A stretch of 50,161 bases of DNA from assembly GCA_903904815.1 (NCBI GenBank), contig CAIVDU010000063.1:1-50161 (forward strand), written 5' to 3'. Numbering within the stretch: the first letter of the stretch is position 1; each line of letters begins with the position of its first letter. A program made the position numbers and the translations under genes. The stretch comes from an uncultured Armatimonadota bacterium. GTDB taxonomy: Bacteria; Armatimonadota; Fimbriimonadia; Fimbriimonadales; Fimbriimonadaceae. Shown piece after piece: positions 1 through 8,639 of the stretch. The notes under the pieces were generated by a model that saw only the letters and a program-made list of their open reading frames with translations, was not told the origin of the DNA and made no database searches.

Positions 1-1
1 C

Positions 2-553
2 GGATCGACGATCGTAAAGATTGAGGACCGCAGCACGATGCGAGTCAAACTTGATGTCAACGAAATCGACGTGGCCCGGATGAAAGTCGGCATGAAGGCA
101 AAGATTGATGTCGACGCGATTCCGAACCATTCGTTCGAGGGAGTTGTTTCCAAGATTGCGCCGGCAAGCAAGGATATTCAAGCTGACACCGGCGCCTCGA
201 CCGCCAGCAGTTCCACCGACAATGTGGTGAAGTACCAAGTGGAGATCAAACTCTCATCAGGTGACCCGCTGCTTCGGTCAGGAATGTCGGCGAAGTGCTC
301 GCTGGACGTGATCCACGACGAGAACGTGCTTAAAGCGCCGGTGGACTTCATCGTCCACGAAGGTGGCCAGTCTTACGTGATGTTGGCGAACGGGAATCCC
401 AAAGCCCCCAAGAAGGTGTTGGTTAAAGTCGGACCTTCATCCGGATCTGAGATTGAAATCACGGAAGGCGTTAAGGAAGGCGACATTTTGGTAAAGCCGG
501 CCTATGCGGGTCCGGCCCGAAAGGGCGCTATGCAGTTCGGGAATGACGGTTAA
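2..553 (+). CDS. Periplasmic adaptor subunit of an efflux pump (MacA/HlyD-like), 3' part
   Basis: The frame is open from base 2, so the gene begins before the window and only its C-terminal ~183 residues are present. The visible part fits the beta-barrel and membrane-proximal domains of MacA/RND-type adaptor proteins: a segment with VGMKAKIDVDA, then a strand region around SGMSAKCSLDV, and a C-terminal EGVKEGDILVKP turn typical of this family. Such proteins sit in the periplasm and link an inner-membrane pump to an outer-membrane channel. The stop overlaps the ATG of the FtsX/MacB permease by one base, so the two are translationally coupled. The ATPase and outer-membrane channel are not in view. 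Family call is firm; substrate unknown. Confidence 0.85.
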   Translation, partial: GSTIVKIEDRSTMRVKLDVNEIDVARMKVGMKAKIDVDAIPNHSFEGVVSKIAPASKDIQADTGASTASSSTDNVVKYQVEIKLSSGDPLLRSGMSAKCSLDVIHDENVLKAPVDFIVHEGGQSYVMLANGNPKAPKKVLVKVGPSSGSEIEITEGVKEGDILVKPAYAGPARKGAMQFGNDG

Positions 554-1782
554 TGAATGTCCTACAGTCTTTCCTGATTGCGTTAGGAATGCTCCGCTTG
601 CACAAGTTGCGAGCATTTCTAACCATGCTCGGCGTGATCATTGGTGTCATGAGCGTGACCATGATCGTAATGGTCTCGAATGGATTCCAGTTCTATCTGG
701 ATAGTCAATTCAAGAAACTCGGGGCCGACACGATGTTCATTTTCTTCGATCCCGGTCGAAGAGGACGACAACAGACGGCTGGCGGCGTCGACGGCCTAAA
801 AACCGACGATCTGCAATTTTTGACTTCGCGAGTCAAGTCCCTGGACATCGTCTGTGGAATGGTGAACGTGCCTTCCAAGACCGCCACGGTTGGGAACCTG
901 TCGATGGACAATCCCCAAATCTACGCGGCGGACCAGAACTTCAGGGAACTGAACCGGTTCAACATGATCGCCGGTCGTTCGATCACAGAACAGGACGTTC
1001 GAGGTGCGCGAAGCGTGTGCGTCATCGGCGAGGATGTACGTGACCGCCTCTTCCCAGACAAGAAGCCGATCGGGAAACTGATTCTGCTTCCCGGTATTGC
1101 CCTTGAAGTCATCGGGGTCGTGGAGAAGATGGACTTCATGGGAGACAGCACGTCCCGGATGCTGCTCGTTCCCCTCACAACTGCCCAACTGAAATGGGTG
1201 GGGGGCAGAAATCTCAGCATGATCATGCTGAGGGCCAAGCCTGGGGTCAAGGTGGATGACGCGATGCAGTCGGTTTGGGAAGCGATGATGATCCGATCGC
1301 ACAACAAAGCGATTTATCGAATTGACTCCCGAGAATCGATCTTGAAGGTGTTCGGTGGCGTGGTAGGCGCAGCCGGAGGAATTCTTGCGGCAGTGGCCGC
1401 CCTTTCTCTCCTCGTCGGCGGCATCGGCATCATGAACATCATGTTGGTTTCGGTGACGGAGCGGACGAAGGAGATCGGCCTTCGTAAGGCAGTGGGCGCC
1501 AAGCGTGGCTCGATTCTCACCCAATTTCTCGTGGAGGCAGGAACCCTAAGTCTCATTGGGGGAATGGTTGGAATGGGTATCGCCTGGGGACTTGGCCAGA
1601 TTGTGGCGGTAGTGACCGCATCACAAAAGTGGCCCAATGCCGACGGACTTCAATCGCCGTTTCCCATTCCTGCCGCGCTAATGGCAGCCCTGTTTTCCGC
1701 CCTTATCGGTATGGTATTCGGGCTGTACCCCGCATTGAGCGCCTCGAAACTTGATCCCATCGTTGCCCTGCGGCACGAGTAA
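553..1782 (+). CDS. ABC transporter permease, MacB/FtsX family
   Basis: 409-residue inner-membrane protein. One membrane segment near residues 18-41 is followed by a large periplasmic domain (about 45-270, MacB_PCD type), then three membrane segments near 272-297, 325-355 and 375-398. The motif TERTKEIGLRKAVGA just after the second segment is the signature of the FtsX domain. Unlike MacB itself there is no fused N-terminal ATPase, so the nucleotide-binding subunit must be a separate protein, probably upstream of the window. It overlaps the adaptor gene by one base (taATG), which points to one operon. Likely role: mechanotransmission-type efflux of a peptide, lipid or drug; the substrate cannot be told. 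Confidence 0.88.
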   Translation: MNVLQSFLIALGMLRLHKLRAFLTMLGVIIGVMSVTMIVMVSNGFQFYLDSQFKKLGADTMFIFFDPGRRGRQQTAGGVDGLKTDDLQFLTSRVKSLDIVCGMVNVPSKTATVGNLSMDNPQIYAADQNFRELNRFNMIAGRSITEQDVRGARSVCVIGEDVRDRLFPDKKPIGKLILLPGIALEVIGVVEKMDFMGDSTSRMLLVPLTTAQLKWVGGRNLSMIMLRAKPGVKVDDAMQSVWEAMMIRSHNKAIYRIDSRESILKVFGGVVGAAGGILAAVAALSLLVGGIGIMNIMLVSVTERTKEIGLRKAVGAKRGSILTQFLVEAGTLSLIGGMVGMGIAWGLGQIVAVVTASQKWPNADGLQSPFPIPAALMAALFSALIGMVFGLYPALSASKLDPIVALRHE

Positions 1783-1890
1783 GTATCCGACTCGTAAGGG
1801 CGAGTGATCCTCGCCTGAAGACGGGGAACGCAGAACCTTCGCAAACTTCAGACTACGATCGAAAGCATGGGTCCTTCGAGGTGTCGCGTT

Positions 1891-1958
1891 GCGACGAGGG
1901 TTCAGATGCACCCTCGTCGCGGCCCTCTGCCTCGGACGATCGGCTTAGGACGAGGCAG
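1891..1958. terminator. Two consecutive hairpins between convergent genes
   Basis: First hairpin: arms GCGACGAGGG and CCCTCGTCGC (1891-1900 and 1911-1920), perfect, 10-base loop. Second: arms CTGCCTCG and CGAGGCAG (1927-1934 and 1951-1958), perfect, 16-base loop. They lie between the permease stop and the convergent alpha-galactosidase stop. No T-tract follows either, so the terminator role is inferred from position. Confidence 0.5.
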
Positions 1959-1988
1959 CCGTTGCGACGTCGACCTAGGGGGTCTAGT

Positions 1989-3983
1989 CTAAGCCGGAAG
2001 TTGGATGTAGACCGTAGGATTCGGGCGCTCTGGGACGGGAACGATTAGGAGCTTCCGCTTTTCATCGTAGTCAAACCGAACCAGTTCTCCATCGACGGTT
2101 GTCGCGAGCGGCAGTCGATCGCAGTAGGCAATAAAGCTTCCTCCGAAGACTAGTTCCACACCCCAGGTTTTCTGCTCCCGATAGGCAAATCGGACGGCCC
2201 CACCCCCATTAAATTTATCGGCAAGCCCTAATGGCGAGAAGCCGTCGGCGATTGGCATCACCGTGAAAATTTCAAAATCGAGTTCGCCGAGAGTCAGGTC
2301 CCAGCCCTCGTTGCCTGCGAGCACACGCAGTTCCTCCGTTTTATGGGCATATACGGCAAACGTCTGTCCGAGGAGACCATCGACGTCTTCAGGCTTGACA
2401 ACGCCAGAAATCACCGACTTCGGCCCTTCTTTGCTGTATCGCGCGTTGAAGGCTCCCACTACGCCGCCTAAAGTGTTCGTGCTGAAGATCTTTAGCAGAA
2501 CATCTTCCGAGGTGGGGTCTTGAAGAAGGCAATCCAGTGTCGGACGTCCCGGTCTCGTCGCGCGGAGGATTGCTCCGTTTGCGAGCACGAGTTTTTTTAG
2601 AAGAGGAAAGTTGTGAGCGTCCGGTTTGTCGGATACATAAACGGGACTTCCACTTACTGCTCGACCTGCCGCATGGAACTCTCCGGCGGGATGCCCGGAC
2701 TGAAACATGTCCCAGTCGGGGTGGATGAACTCACCGAACCAAGCGCCAACCTGAGCGTTCACATAAAGATGTTTGCCATGACTCTCTGGAAGGTCGGGCC
2801 AGAAGTCGGTTGAGGTGCGAGTCAGATTTGAAATCGGAGCCCCGTACAGCATCTCGTTAGCGCACGACATGCAGTTGATCAGGTTACCGTTCAGGTTGAC
2901 GGCAACGGCTCCTTCCAAAGCTTCGTGATACTTCTGCATTAGCGGTACCCGTCCGCCGCTGCCATCGGAGACAATCTCCAGTTGGGCTTGTACATCGACT
3001 TTGACCCCATCGATTCCTTGTTTACGCAACGTGCGATGAAAGTCCTGAAAGAATCGGTAGCTCTCGTGCCACGGAACGAGTCCAATACTGGCGCCCCACC
3101 AGGGGATCTCCTCTTGGTGATATTTCAGCCCAGGCGAAAGGACACGTGGCCTGACTTGGCTGTGGTAATCCGAGAAATGAGGATCGACTCCACCCCAGTA
3201 TCCGGTGATCGCGTGCCACGCAATGACTGTCTTGACGCCGAACTCACCCTTGGCCATCGAAACCATGGGGGCGAGGCCGCCTGGAAATTTGACGTCATCT
3301 GCTTGGAAGGACGTGAGACGCTTGGACTTGTCCTCGTCTTCTTTCACGGTGAGCCAGCCGTCGTCGAGAATCAGGAATTTTGGTTCGACTCCACCGTCAC
3401 GAAAGCTCTGCAGGCCGGTTTGAACCTTGCTCGCGGTGACATCCTGGTAAAAAGCGTCCCAGGTGCACCAGCCAAACCAGTCCGAAAACGCTGGGAGTGA
3501 CTTCTTCGCGCGGAGTCTTCCGGTCCCAACATGGTCGCTGACAGATGCTGCGCCAACCTCAATCATCTCATAGGGGCGCGTTCCGCGAGCCACGTAAAGC
3601 CCGGTGAAATCCGCGACCGGGACCGCGCTATCTCCCGTCTCTGCGACAATCTCAAGTTCGCCTTCCGACGAGCCCTGAATGGAACATCGCACTAGGCCGT
3701 CTACCAATGGGACGATCATCAAGTAATCCCCGTCCGCGAGTCTTCCCAGGAAAAACTGGGTCTCGGGTGGCATGGAGCTAAGTGTCTTTCCGGCTTTGGC
3801 CGTCATCCAAAACGGTTCGTATCGATGAGTGCAGGTGAACTGGCTGAGCCCAGAAATCTTTCCCAGATTCAGTATGATCCGCGGCTGCGATTCGGCATTG
3901 GGAAATCTGATGAAGCCCCCTCGGGCCTCCGTAGACGCGACGAAATCCTCTAAATGCAGTTCAGATTGGACCTGGCTAACCAT
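1989..3983 (-). CDS. Alpha-galactosidase of the raffinose synthase / seed imbibition protein type (GH36-like)
   Basis: 664 residues, no signal peptide visible. The motif WFGWCTWDAFYQDVT (about residues 168-182) is the hallmark of the raffinose synthase/Sip1 branch of GH36. KFLILDDGWL follows in the next barrel strand, then DGVKVDVQAQLE, whose KVD aspartate matches the family nucleophile, and RTSTDFWP, with the likely acid/base Asp. An N-terminal beta-sandwich and a C-terminal beta domain flank the barrel. In plants this family transfers or hydrolyses alpha-galactosyl groups; in bacteria hydrolysis of alpha-galactosides is more likely. It is transcribed alone, towards the efflux operon. The start ATG lies 7 bases after a TACCCT element, so the message is probably leaderless. 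Confidence 0.86.
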   Translation of the reverse strand: MVSQVQSELHLEDFVASTEARGGFIRFPNAESQPRIILNLGKISGLSQFTCTHRYEPFWMTAKAGKTLSSMPPETQFFLGRLADGDYLMIVPLVDGLVRCSIQGSSEGELEIVAETGDSAVPVADFTGLYVARGTRPYEMIEVGAASVSDHVGTGRLRAKKSLPAFSDWFGWCTWDAFYQDVTASKVQTGLQSFRDGGVEPKFLILDDGWLTVKEDEDKSKRLTSFQADDVKFPGGLAPMVSMAKGEFGVKTVIAWHAITGYWGGVDPHFSDYHSQVRPRVLSPGLKYHQEEIPWWGASIGLVPWHESYRFFQDFHRTLRKQGIDGVKVDVQAQLEIVSDGSGGRVPLMQKYHEALEGAVAVNLNGNLINCMSCANEMLYGAPISNLTRTSTDFWPDLPESHGKHLYVNAQVGAWFGEFIHPDWDMFQSGHPAGEFHAAGRAVSGSPVYVSDKPDAHNFPLLKKLVLANGAILRATRPGRPTLDCLLQDPTSEDVLLKIFSTNTLGGVVGAFNARYSKEGPKSVISGVVKPEDVDGLLGQTFAVYAHKTEELRVLAGNEGWDLTLGELDFEIFTVMPIADGFSPLGLADKFNGGGAVRFAYREQKTWGVELVFGGSFIAYCDRLPLATTVDGELVRFDYDEKRKLLIVPVPERPNPTVYIQLPA

Positions 3984-3990
3984 CGGTTAG

Positions 3991-3998
3991 AGGGTACC
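3991..3998 (-). promoter_or_regulatory. Leaderless -10 element (GGTACCCT) of the alpha-galactosidase
   Basis: On the minus strand GGTACCCT ends 7 bases before the ATG at 3983. No ribosome site lies between. Spacing matches the other TANNNT elements of this window placed directly before start codons. Confidence 0.5.
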
Positions 3999-4028
3999 AC
4001 TGGAGGGTGGGGGACTGTTATAAGGACT

Positions 4029-4105
4029 TGGTAGCGGTGAGAGGACTCGAACCTCCGACACTGCGGGTATGAACCGCATGCTCTAACCAACTGAGCTACA
4101 CCGCC
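4029..4105 (-). tRNA. tRNA-Met (CAT), elongator type
   Basis: 77 bases with encoded CCA. The cloverleaf reads: acceptor GGCGGTG with CACCGCT (G1-U72 wobble), D-arm GCTC/GAGC with loop AGTTGGTTA, anticodon arm TGCGG/CCGCA with loop TTCATAC (anticodon CAT), T-arm GGAGG/CCTCT with loop TTCGAGT. It lacks the initiator's mismatched 1-72 pair and GGG/CCC anticodon stem. Positions 4-69 and 5-68 are G-C, not the C-G pairs reported as tRNA-Ile2 determinants for TilS, so elongator Met is preferred. Confidence 0.9.
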
Positions 4106-4122
4106 GGACAAACAGCCTCAAT

Positions 4123-4130
4123 AGGATACC
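4123..4130 (-). promoter_or_regulatory. Promoter -10 element of the tRNA-Met gene
   Basis: Minus-strand GGTATCCT lies 17 bases before the tRNA 5' end, immediately after the stop of the CDF gene. It matches the GGTANNNT element seen before several genes here. Read-through from the CDF gene is also possible. Confidence 0.4.
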
Positions 4131-5021
4131 CTAAACCTTCAAGGTGCATGGTCTCGCCGTTTGGTCCAGTTGAATCGTGCTGTGATCGATATGAAACCGT
4201 TCGTGAAGTGACTCGGCGATATCTGAAGCAAAAGACGGTGGAACATCGGAACCCACGACCAGATGAGCGGTCAGGGCGGTTTCCGTCGTACTGATTGACC
4301 AGATATGCAAGTCCGTCACGGCGTCAACCAAGCTTAGGTTCTCAAGAAACTCTCGGAGTTCGGGCACGCTCAACTTCTCGGGGACGGCGTCGATGGCCAT
4401 CTCGATGGATCGGCGGAGAAGACGCCATGAACCAACGGCTACGATGACGGCGATGATCAACCCCATTATCGGATCGATCCATCCAATACCCGTGGACCTC
4501 ATCAGGAAGCCGCCACACACCACGCCAAACGCGACGATCGCGTCGGCGAGCATGTGGGTGTAGGCGCCCTCAAGGTTTAGGTCGTCCTTCCTTCCACGCA
4601 CGAAAGCCAAGGCAGTTCCGCCGTTTACCAGGATTCCGACCCCGGCGACCACCATTACGATCGTTCCGGGAACCGCAACCGGTTCTGACAAACGTCGGAT
4701 AGCTTCCCAAGTAATGGCTCCTACGCCCACGAGAAGAAGTGCGGAGTTTCCAAAGGCGGCAAGGATTGTCGACTTTCGAAACCCATAAGTGCGCCTCTCC
4801 GTCGCCGGCCGCAGCGCGATGATGGATGCAATCCAGCCCATCAGGAGGCCTAAGACGTCCCCCAGATTGTGGCCAGCGTCTGCCAAAAGCGACAGGGAGT
4901 GGTTGGCGATACCAATGACGGTCTCCCCGAGAACGAAGCTTAAATTGAGAGTGATCCCGAGAGCGAATGCCCAGTTATAGTTAGCCGGTTTATGGTGTGA
5001 GCATTCAGCGTGGTCGTGCAT
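4131..5021 (-). CDS. Cation diffusion facilitator (CzcD/ZitB-like metal exporter)
   Basis: 296 residues with six predicted membrane segments and a short His-rich N-terminus (MHDHAECSHHKP), as in zinc exporters of the CDF family. The two metal-site motifs are present: HxxxD in segment 2 (AGHNLGD) and HxxxD in segment 5 (HMLADAI). The cytoplasmic C-terminal domain carries VTDLHIWSIST, typical of the dimerising ferredoxin-like fold. The expected role is proton-driven export of Zn2+ or a similar divalent ion from the cytoplasm. It starts 82 bases from, and divergently to, the M1-type peptidase gene; the tRNA-Met follows downstream on the same strand. Exact metal is not determinable. Confidence 0.92.
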   Translation of the reverse strand: MHDHAECSHHKPANYNWAFALGITLNLSFVLGETVIGIANHSLSLLADAGHNLGDVLGLLMGWIASIIALRPATERRTYGFRKSTILAAFGNSALLLVGVGAITWEAIRRLSEPVAVPGTIVMVVAGVGILVNGGTALAFVRGRKDDLNLEGAYTHMLADAIVAFGVVCGGFLMRSTGIGWIDPIMGLIIAVIVAVGSWRLLRRSIEMAIDAVPEKLSVPELREFLENLSLVDAVTDLHIWSISTTETALTAHLVVGSDVPPSFASDIAESLHERFHIDHSTIQLDQTARPCTLKV

Positions 5022-5103
5022 CTACCTCTATTTTGACGTCTGGACGGGCAATTGCGAACCAGCAATCTGTCCAAAAAGCGCCGGGCTGGGCATACTTGCT
5101 GAC

Positions 5104-7266
5104 ATGCTCCTGGTGGCACTACTCGTCTTACAAACTCCCACAACGATCGATCAGATCGATGTCTTGCTTAAGGGAAGGAATTTCGATGCGCTCCGCCAGT
5201 TACTGGCCCCATCCCCTAAAGGGCAGAGAGATCCCTTTCGAATTCTGCAGGCGGGTGGAGCATATGATGTAGGGCGATTTGGTTGGTCGGCCACCGAAGT
5301 GCCACCCCTCAAGAGTGGGGAAGGACTGGTGGTGATTGGGACCAAGTTGACCAGCGAAGACATTGGGGAATTGGTCTTCCAGCGCGTCGGCGAGAAGCTG
5401 AAGTTCATCCCCGAAGCAGAAACCCTTGGAGTCAATGTGGACCGGCACTCTTTTGTCGTGAAATTTCATCCTGAAACGAAGGGAGTCGATATCACGGATC
5501 GAATCAGATTTCGATCCTCCACATCGAATTCTCAGTTCCTGTTTCGGATGTCTCCGCAGTACGTGGTGGATCAGGTCACCGACAAGTCTGGAAACTCGGT
5601 TAAGTTCTCCCAGAGCCAGGGGGTGGTCCTGCTTGAAAAGCCGTCGACGCCGAGCTTCGAATATTCAGTCCACTACACAGCCACGGTCGATCTCCCGGAC
5701 TACGCAGGAAGCATCAGCGAAAAGGAAGCCACGCTTACCAATGACTATTGGTATCCGATGATCGCGCGGGGCCCGGCTCCTTTTGACATCGAGGTCCATG
5801 CACCGGTCGGCTGGACTCCGGTGGCCCAAGGAGAGAAGGTTGCCGTTACTCATTCACCCGACGAAGAAGTTGCCAAGTATCGGATGGATCTGCCCGTCAC
5901 CTACTACAGCGTTTCTGCTGCTCCGTATAAGACGTTCAGCAATGTGATTGAGGGACGACGGTTTTCCATGTGGAGTCTTCGAATGTCGCCGGAGGCGATG
6001 AAGGCTCAAACGGAACTCTATGCCCCCATTATCAAGTTCTACGAGCAATTCTCACCGTTCCCGTTCTCAGGCTATGGTGCAGTCGACAGCGCCGTTTACG
6101 GCGGTGGCGCACTTGAGGCGTACTCGTTCGCCACTTACGGAGGAGGACTTCCAAGTGAGGACGCTCATGAGCCATCCCACACCTGGTGGGGTGGAATTAT
6201 GGACAACACCTACCTGCACTCCTTCTGGAACGAGAGTTTCGCCGTATTCTGCGAGGGCCTCTATCACCGAAATGTCCCTCTCGGAAACGTCAGCGAACGC
6301 CGCCTCGCCTTTGTACAAACGGCGGCCGGCGCACCTGAATACGACGATGTTGCGATCATCAATGGCGGAGTGGATGCGGGCAGCGTGTCGGGCTCCTTAG
6401 GTTACGGAAAGGGCGCGAGAGTACTTCAAATGCTGGAGCAGCTCATGGGAACTCCAAAGATGATCCGTACGATGCATGACTGGATAGCCGTGCATAAGAA
6501 GGGCACACCGGCCGAGTGGCCCGAATTTGAATCAGTGGCCATAAAAGACTCTCCGTCCCTAAGGCTAGGCTCATTCTTCTCCGACTGGATAGACCGACCT
6601 GGGTATGCGAAGTTTTCGGCCAAGGTTCGCTATCAAAACAGCGCAACTCAGATCGATCTCAACTGGAAGGGAAAGAGATTTCGGATGCCACTGTTGATTC
6701 TGACGCGCTCGAAGAATGGACTGGATAGCTATCACCTGGTCGACACCCTGGCAGGCGATCATTTCAAGTTTGCCGGTCCAAAGCCAGCCCTCGTATCCGT
6801 CGATCCATTCCGACAGGCTTTGCGCGAGATGGGACCAGATGAGGTTCCGATTCAGCTTGACTCGATGCAGACCCTAAAGACTCTCGTCGATCCGACCCAC
6901 ACTGACTGGGCAGCCCGATCGGGCGGCGACGCGGCGGAATCGAAGGTGACGCCGGAACTCTCCGGGCTCCGAATTATAGGATCTCCCGAGTCCCTTCCGT
7001 GGCTCAAGCCACTCTGCGATCAAGTTGGATTGCAGGTGCATGGGAACAGGTTGTCCTACAAGGGGACCACCATCGATTTGAACCACGGAAGCGCTCAAGC
7101 GGTTGTGGATCTGCCAAACGGCAAGCACTGTACCCTCGTCATGGGGAAGACGCGAATTCCGGCCGACGTTGGCAGGGCACGATTGGCAGTGACCGACGAC
7201 CTCGGACGTTTTCTGAGGGGAGTTACCGAGCCGAAGGTCAAGGGAAACCTCACCTACCGACTTTAG
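5104..7266 (+). CDS. Secreted M1-family-like metallopeptidase
   Basis: 720 residues with a short N-terminal hydrophobic stretch (MLLVALLVLQ) suggesting export. The zinc site reads HEPSH (residues 355-359), matching HEXXH, followed by WNESF with Glu377 as the likely third ligand. The gap between the second His and this Glu is 17 residues, one fewer than the 18 of classical M1 enzymes. The substrate motif GAMEN is replaced by GALEA (335-339). An N-terminal beta-rich domain (about 90-260) precedes the catalytic domain and a C-terminal part of ~250 residues follows. Expected activity: removal of N-terminal amino acids from peptides in the periplasm or outside. Divergent enough that substrate range is open. 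Confidence 0.8.
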   Translation: MLLVALLVLQTPTTIDQIDVLLKGRNFDALRQLLAPSPKGQRDPFRILQAGGAYDVGRFGWSATEVPPLKSGEGLVVIGTKLTSEDIGELVFQRVGEKLKFIPEAETLGVNVDRHSFVVKFHPETKGVDITDRIRFRSSTSNSQFLFRMSPQYVVDQVTDKSGNSVKFSQSQGVVLLEKPSTPSFEYSVHYTATVDLPDYAGSISEKEATLTNDYWYPMIARGPAPFDIEVHAPVGWTPVAQGEKVAVTHSPDEEVAKYRMDLPVTYYSVSAAPYKTFSNVIEGRRFSMWSLRMSPEAMKAQTELYAPIIKFYEQFSPFPFSGYGAVDSAVYGGGALEAYSFATYGGGLPSEDAHEPSHTWWGGIMDNTYLHSFWNESFAVFCEGLYHRNVPLGNVSERRLAFVQTAAGAPEYDDVAIINGGVDAGSVSGSLGYGKGARVLQMLEQLMGTPKMIRTMHDWIAVHKKGTPAEWPEFESVAIKDSPSLRLGSFFSDWIDRPGYAKFSAKVRYQNSATQIDLNWKGKRFRMPLLILTRSKNGLDSYHLVDTLAGDHFKFAGPKPALVSVDPFRQALREMGPDEVPIQLDSMQTLKTLVDPTHTDWAARSGGDAAESKVTPELSGLRIIGSPESLPWLKPLCDQVGLQVHGNRLSYKGTTIDLNHGSAQAVVDLPNGKHCTLVMGKTRIPADVGRARLAVTDDLGRFLRGVTEPKVKGNLTYRL

Positions 7267-7313
7267 ACCGCGAGAATCGTGTTCAGGCTGAGTCAGAATA
7301 GCAATTCCAGTTC

Positions 7314-7333
7314 GGGAGAGCTTAAACTCTCCC
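7314..7333. terminator. Hairpin after the M1 peptidase gene
   Basis: Arms GGGAGAG and CTCTCCC with loop CTTAAA. It lies 47 bases past the peptidase stop and 62 bases before the sugar-binding lipoprotein start. No T-tract, so it may instead lie in the 5' leader of that lipoprotein gene. Confidence 0.4.
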
Positions 7334-7395
7334 CACTGGCAATCTATTCAGGACCTGTCTTGGGGAGATTCAATGGATATCAGGAGGAATTTGGA

Positions 7396-8418
7396 ATGCG
7401 TAGATATGGGGTAATGACGCTCGCGGCGGCGATGGTGCTTGCTGGCTGCAACGGCGGCGGTGGCAGCGCGAGTACAGAAACGGCAGACAAGGGCACGACG
7501 CCTGCGACCAAGGGAGCGAAGCTCCAAATCGCGGTCATTCCAAAGGGCGCCACTCACGAGTACTGGAAGAGCCTTAAAGAAGGGGCCATGAGGGCCCATG
7601 ACGAACTGGGCGGGATCGACATTCTGTGGAAGAGCTCCCAGAAGGAAGATGACCGAGAAGGCCAGATCAAGGTCGTCGAAGACTTTATCACCAAGGGCGT
7701 AGATGGAATCGTCTTGGCGCCGCTTGATGCTACGGCTCTTAAAGGACCGGTCGTCGAGGCCCAAAACGCAAAAATCCCGGTCGTCATCATCGACTCGGCA
7801 GTAAATGGCGTTGACACGGTCAGCTTCGTGGCCACCGACAACGAAAAGGGTGGACACATCGCCGGTGAGGAGATGGTCAAACTTCTAAAGGGCAAAGGCC
7901 AGATCGTGGTCCTTCGCTACGAGGAAGGGTCGGCTAGCACGATGTCTCGCGAGAAGGGTTTCCTTGACGAGATTGCGAAGAATCCCGGAATCAAGGTTGT
8001 CAGCTCGAACCAATACGGCGGGGCCACGGTTGAAACGGCTCAGAAGGCAGGAGAGAACCTTTTGTCTCCTCTTAAGAAGGCGGATGGCTCTCTGAGCATC
8101 GACGGCATCTATACCCCTAACGAGTCCACCACTTTTGGCATGCTCCGAGTCCTTCAGGATAACGGCCAGGCTGGAAAGGTCAAATTCGTCGGTTTCGATG
8201 CGTCTCCTAAGCTCATCGATGGACTGAAGGCTAAGCAGATCGATGCACTGGTCGTCCAAAACCCACGTAACATGGGTTATCTCGCGGTAAAAGCGATCGT
8301 TGACAAAATTCACGGTAAGCCAGTCGAAAAGCGAATCGACACTGGCGCAACTCTCGTTACCGGCGACAATCTTACCGACCCGAAGGTTGCTGAACTGATC
8401 GCCCCTCCCAAGGAGTAG
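7396..8418 (+). CDS. Sugar ABC transporter substrate-binding lipoprotein (RbsB-like)
   Basis: 340 residues. The start at 7396 is chosen because AGGAGG lies 8 bases upstream and it yields a clean lipoprotein signal, MRRYGVMTLAAAMVLAGC, with lipobox Leu-Ala-Gly-Cys. The mature part is a type I periplasmic binding protein: an N-lobe with YWKSLKEGAMRAHDELG and KGVDGIVLAPLDATAL, and later motifs IDGIYTPNEST and VKFVGFDAS, as in ribose- and inositol-class binders. It would capture a sugar in the periplasm and hand it to an ABC permease. No permease or ATPase gene adjoins it, so partners must lie elsewhere. The gene is closed by a strong intrinsic terminator. Two galactosidase-like genes nearby make a sugar ligand plausible. 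Confidence 0.88.
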   Translation: MRRYGVMTLAAAMVLAGCNGGGGSASTETADKGTTPATKGAKLQIAVIPKGATHEYWKSLKEGAMRAHDELGGIDILWKSSQKEDDREGQIKVVEDFITKGVDGIVLAPLDATALKGPVVEAQNAKIPVVIIDSAVNGVDTVSFVATDNEKGGHIAGEEMVKLLKGKGQIVVLRYEEGSASTMSREKGFLDEIAKNPGIKVVSSNQYGGATVETAQKAGENLLSPLKKADGSLSIDGIYTPNESTTFGMLRVLQDNGQAGKVKFVGFDASPKLIDGLKAKQIDALVVQNPRNMGYLAVKAIVDKIHGKPVEKRIDTGATLVTGDNLTDPKVAELIAPPKE

Positions 8419-8456
8419 GTCCGGCGGGTTCCCGATTCAAAAACGGCATAGAGAAC

Positions 8457-8485
8457 AGATCGCAGTCTTTGGGCTGCGATCTTTT
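8457..8485 (+). terminator. Intrinsic terminator after the sugar-binding lipoprotein
   Basis: Perfect 9-bp stem, AGATCGCAG (8457-8465) with CTGCGATCT (8474-8482), loop of 8, followed by TTTT. The following stretch to 8639 holds no gene that I can support. Confidence 0.85.
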
Positions 8486-8639
8486 CTCCATTTGTGCGAC
8501 TCGGCTCAGCAGGACCTATGGGTCTGGACCTCTGCCTTCACGATCCGTGGCAAAAGTTTCTGGTGAGGATTCGCGCACTCAATCCCCGGCTTCCCAATCG
8601 TGAGCCACGAGACTATCATAGAGCCTCTCTCTGATTGTC

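Noticed and set aside
796-1524. 242-codon minus-strand frame opposite the permease
   Set aside because: His/Arg-rich shadow without a recognisable domain; the FtsX permease explains it.
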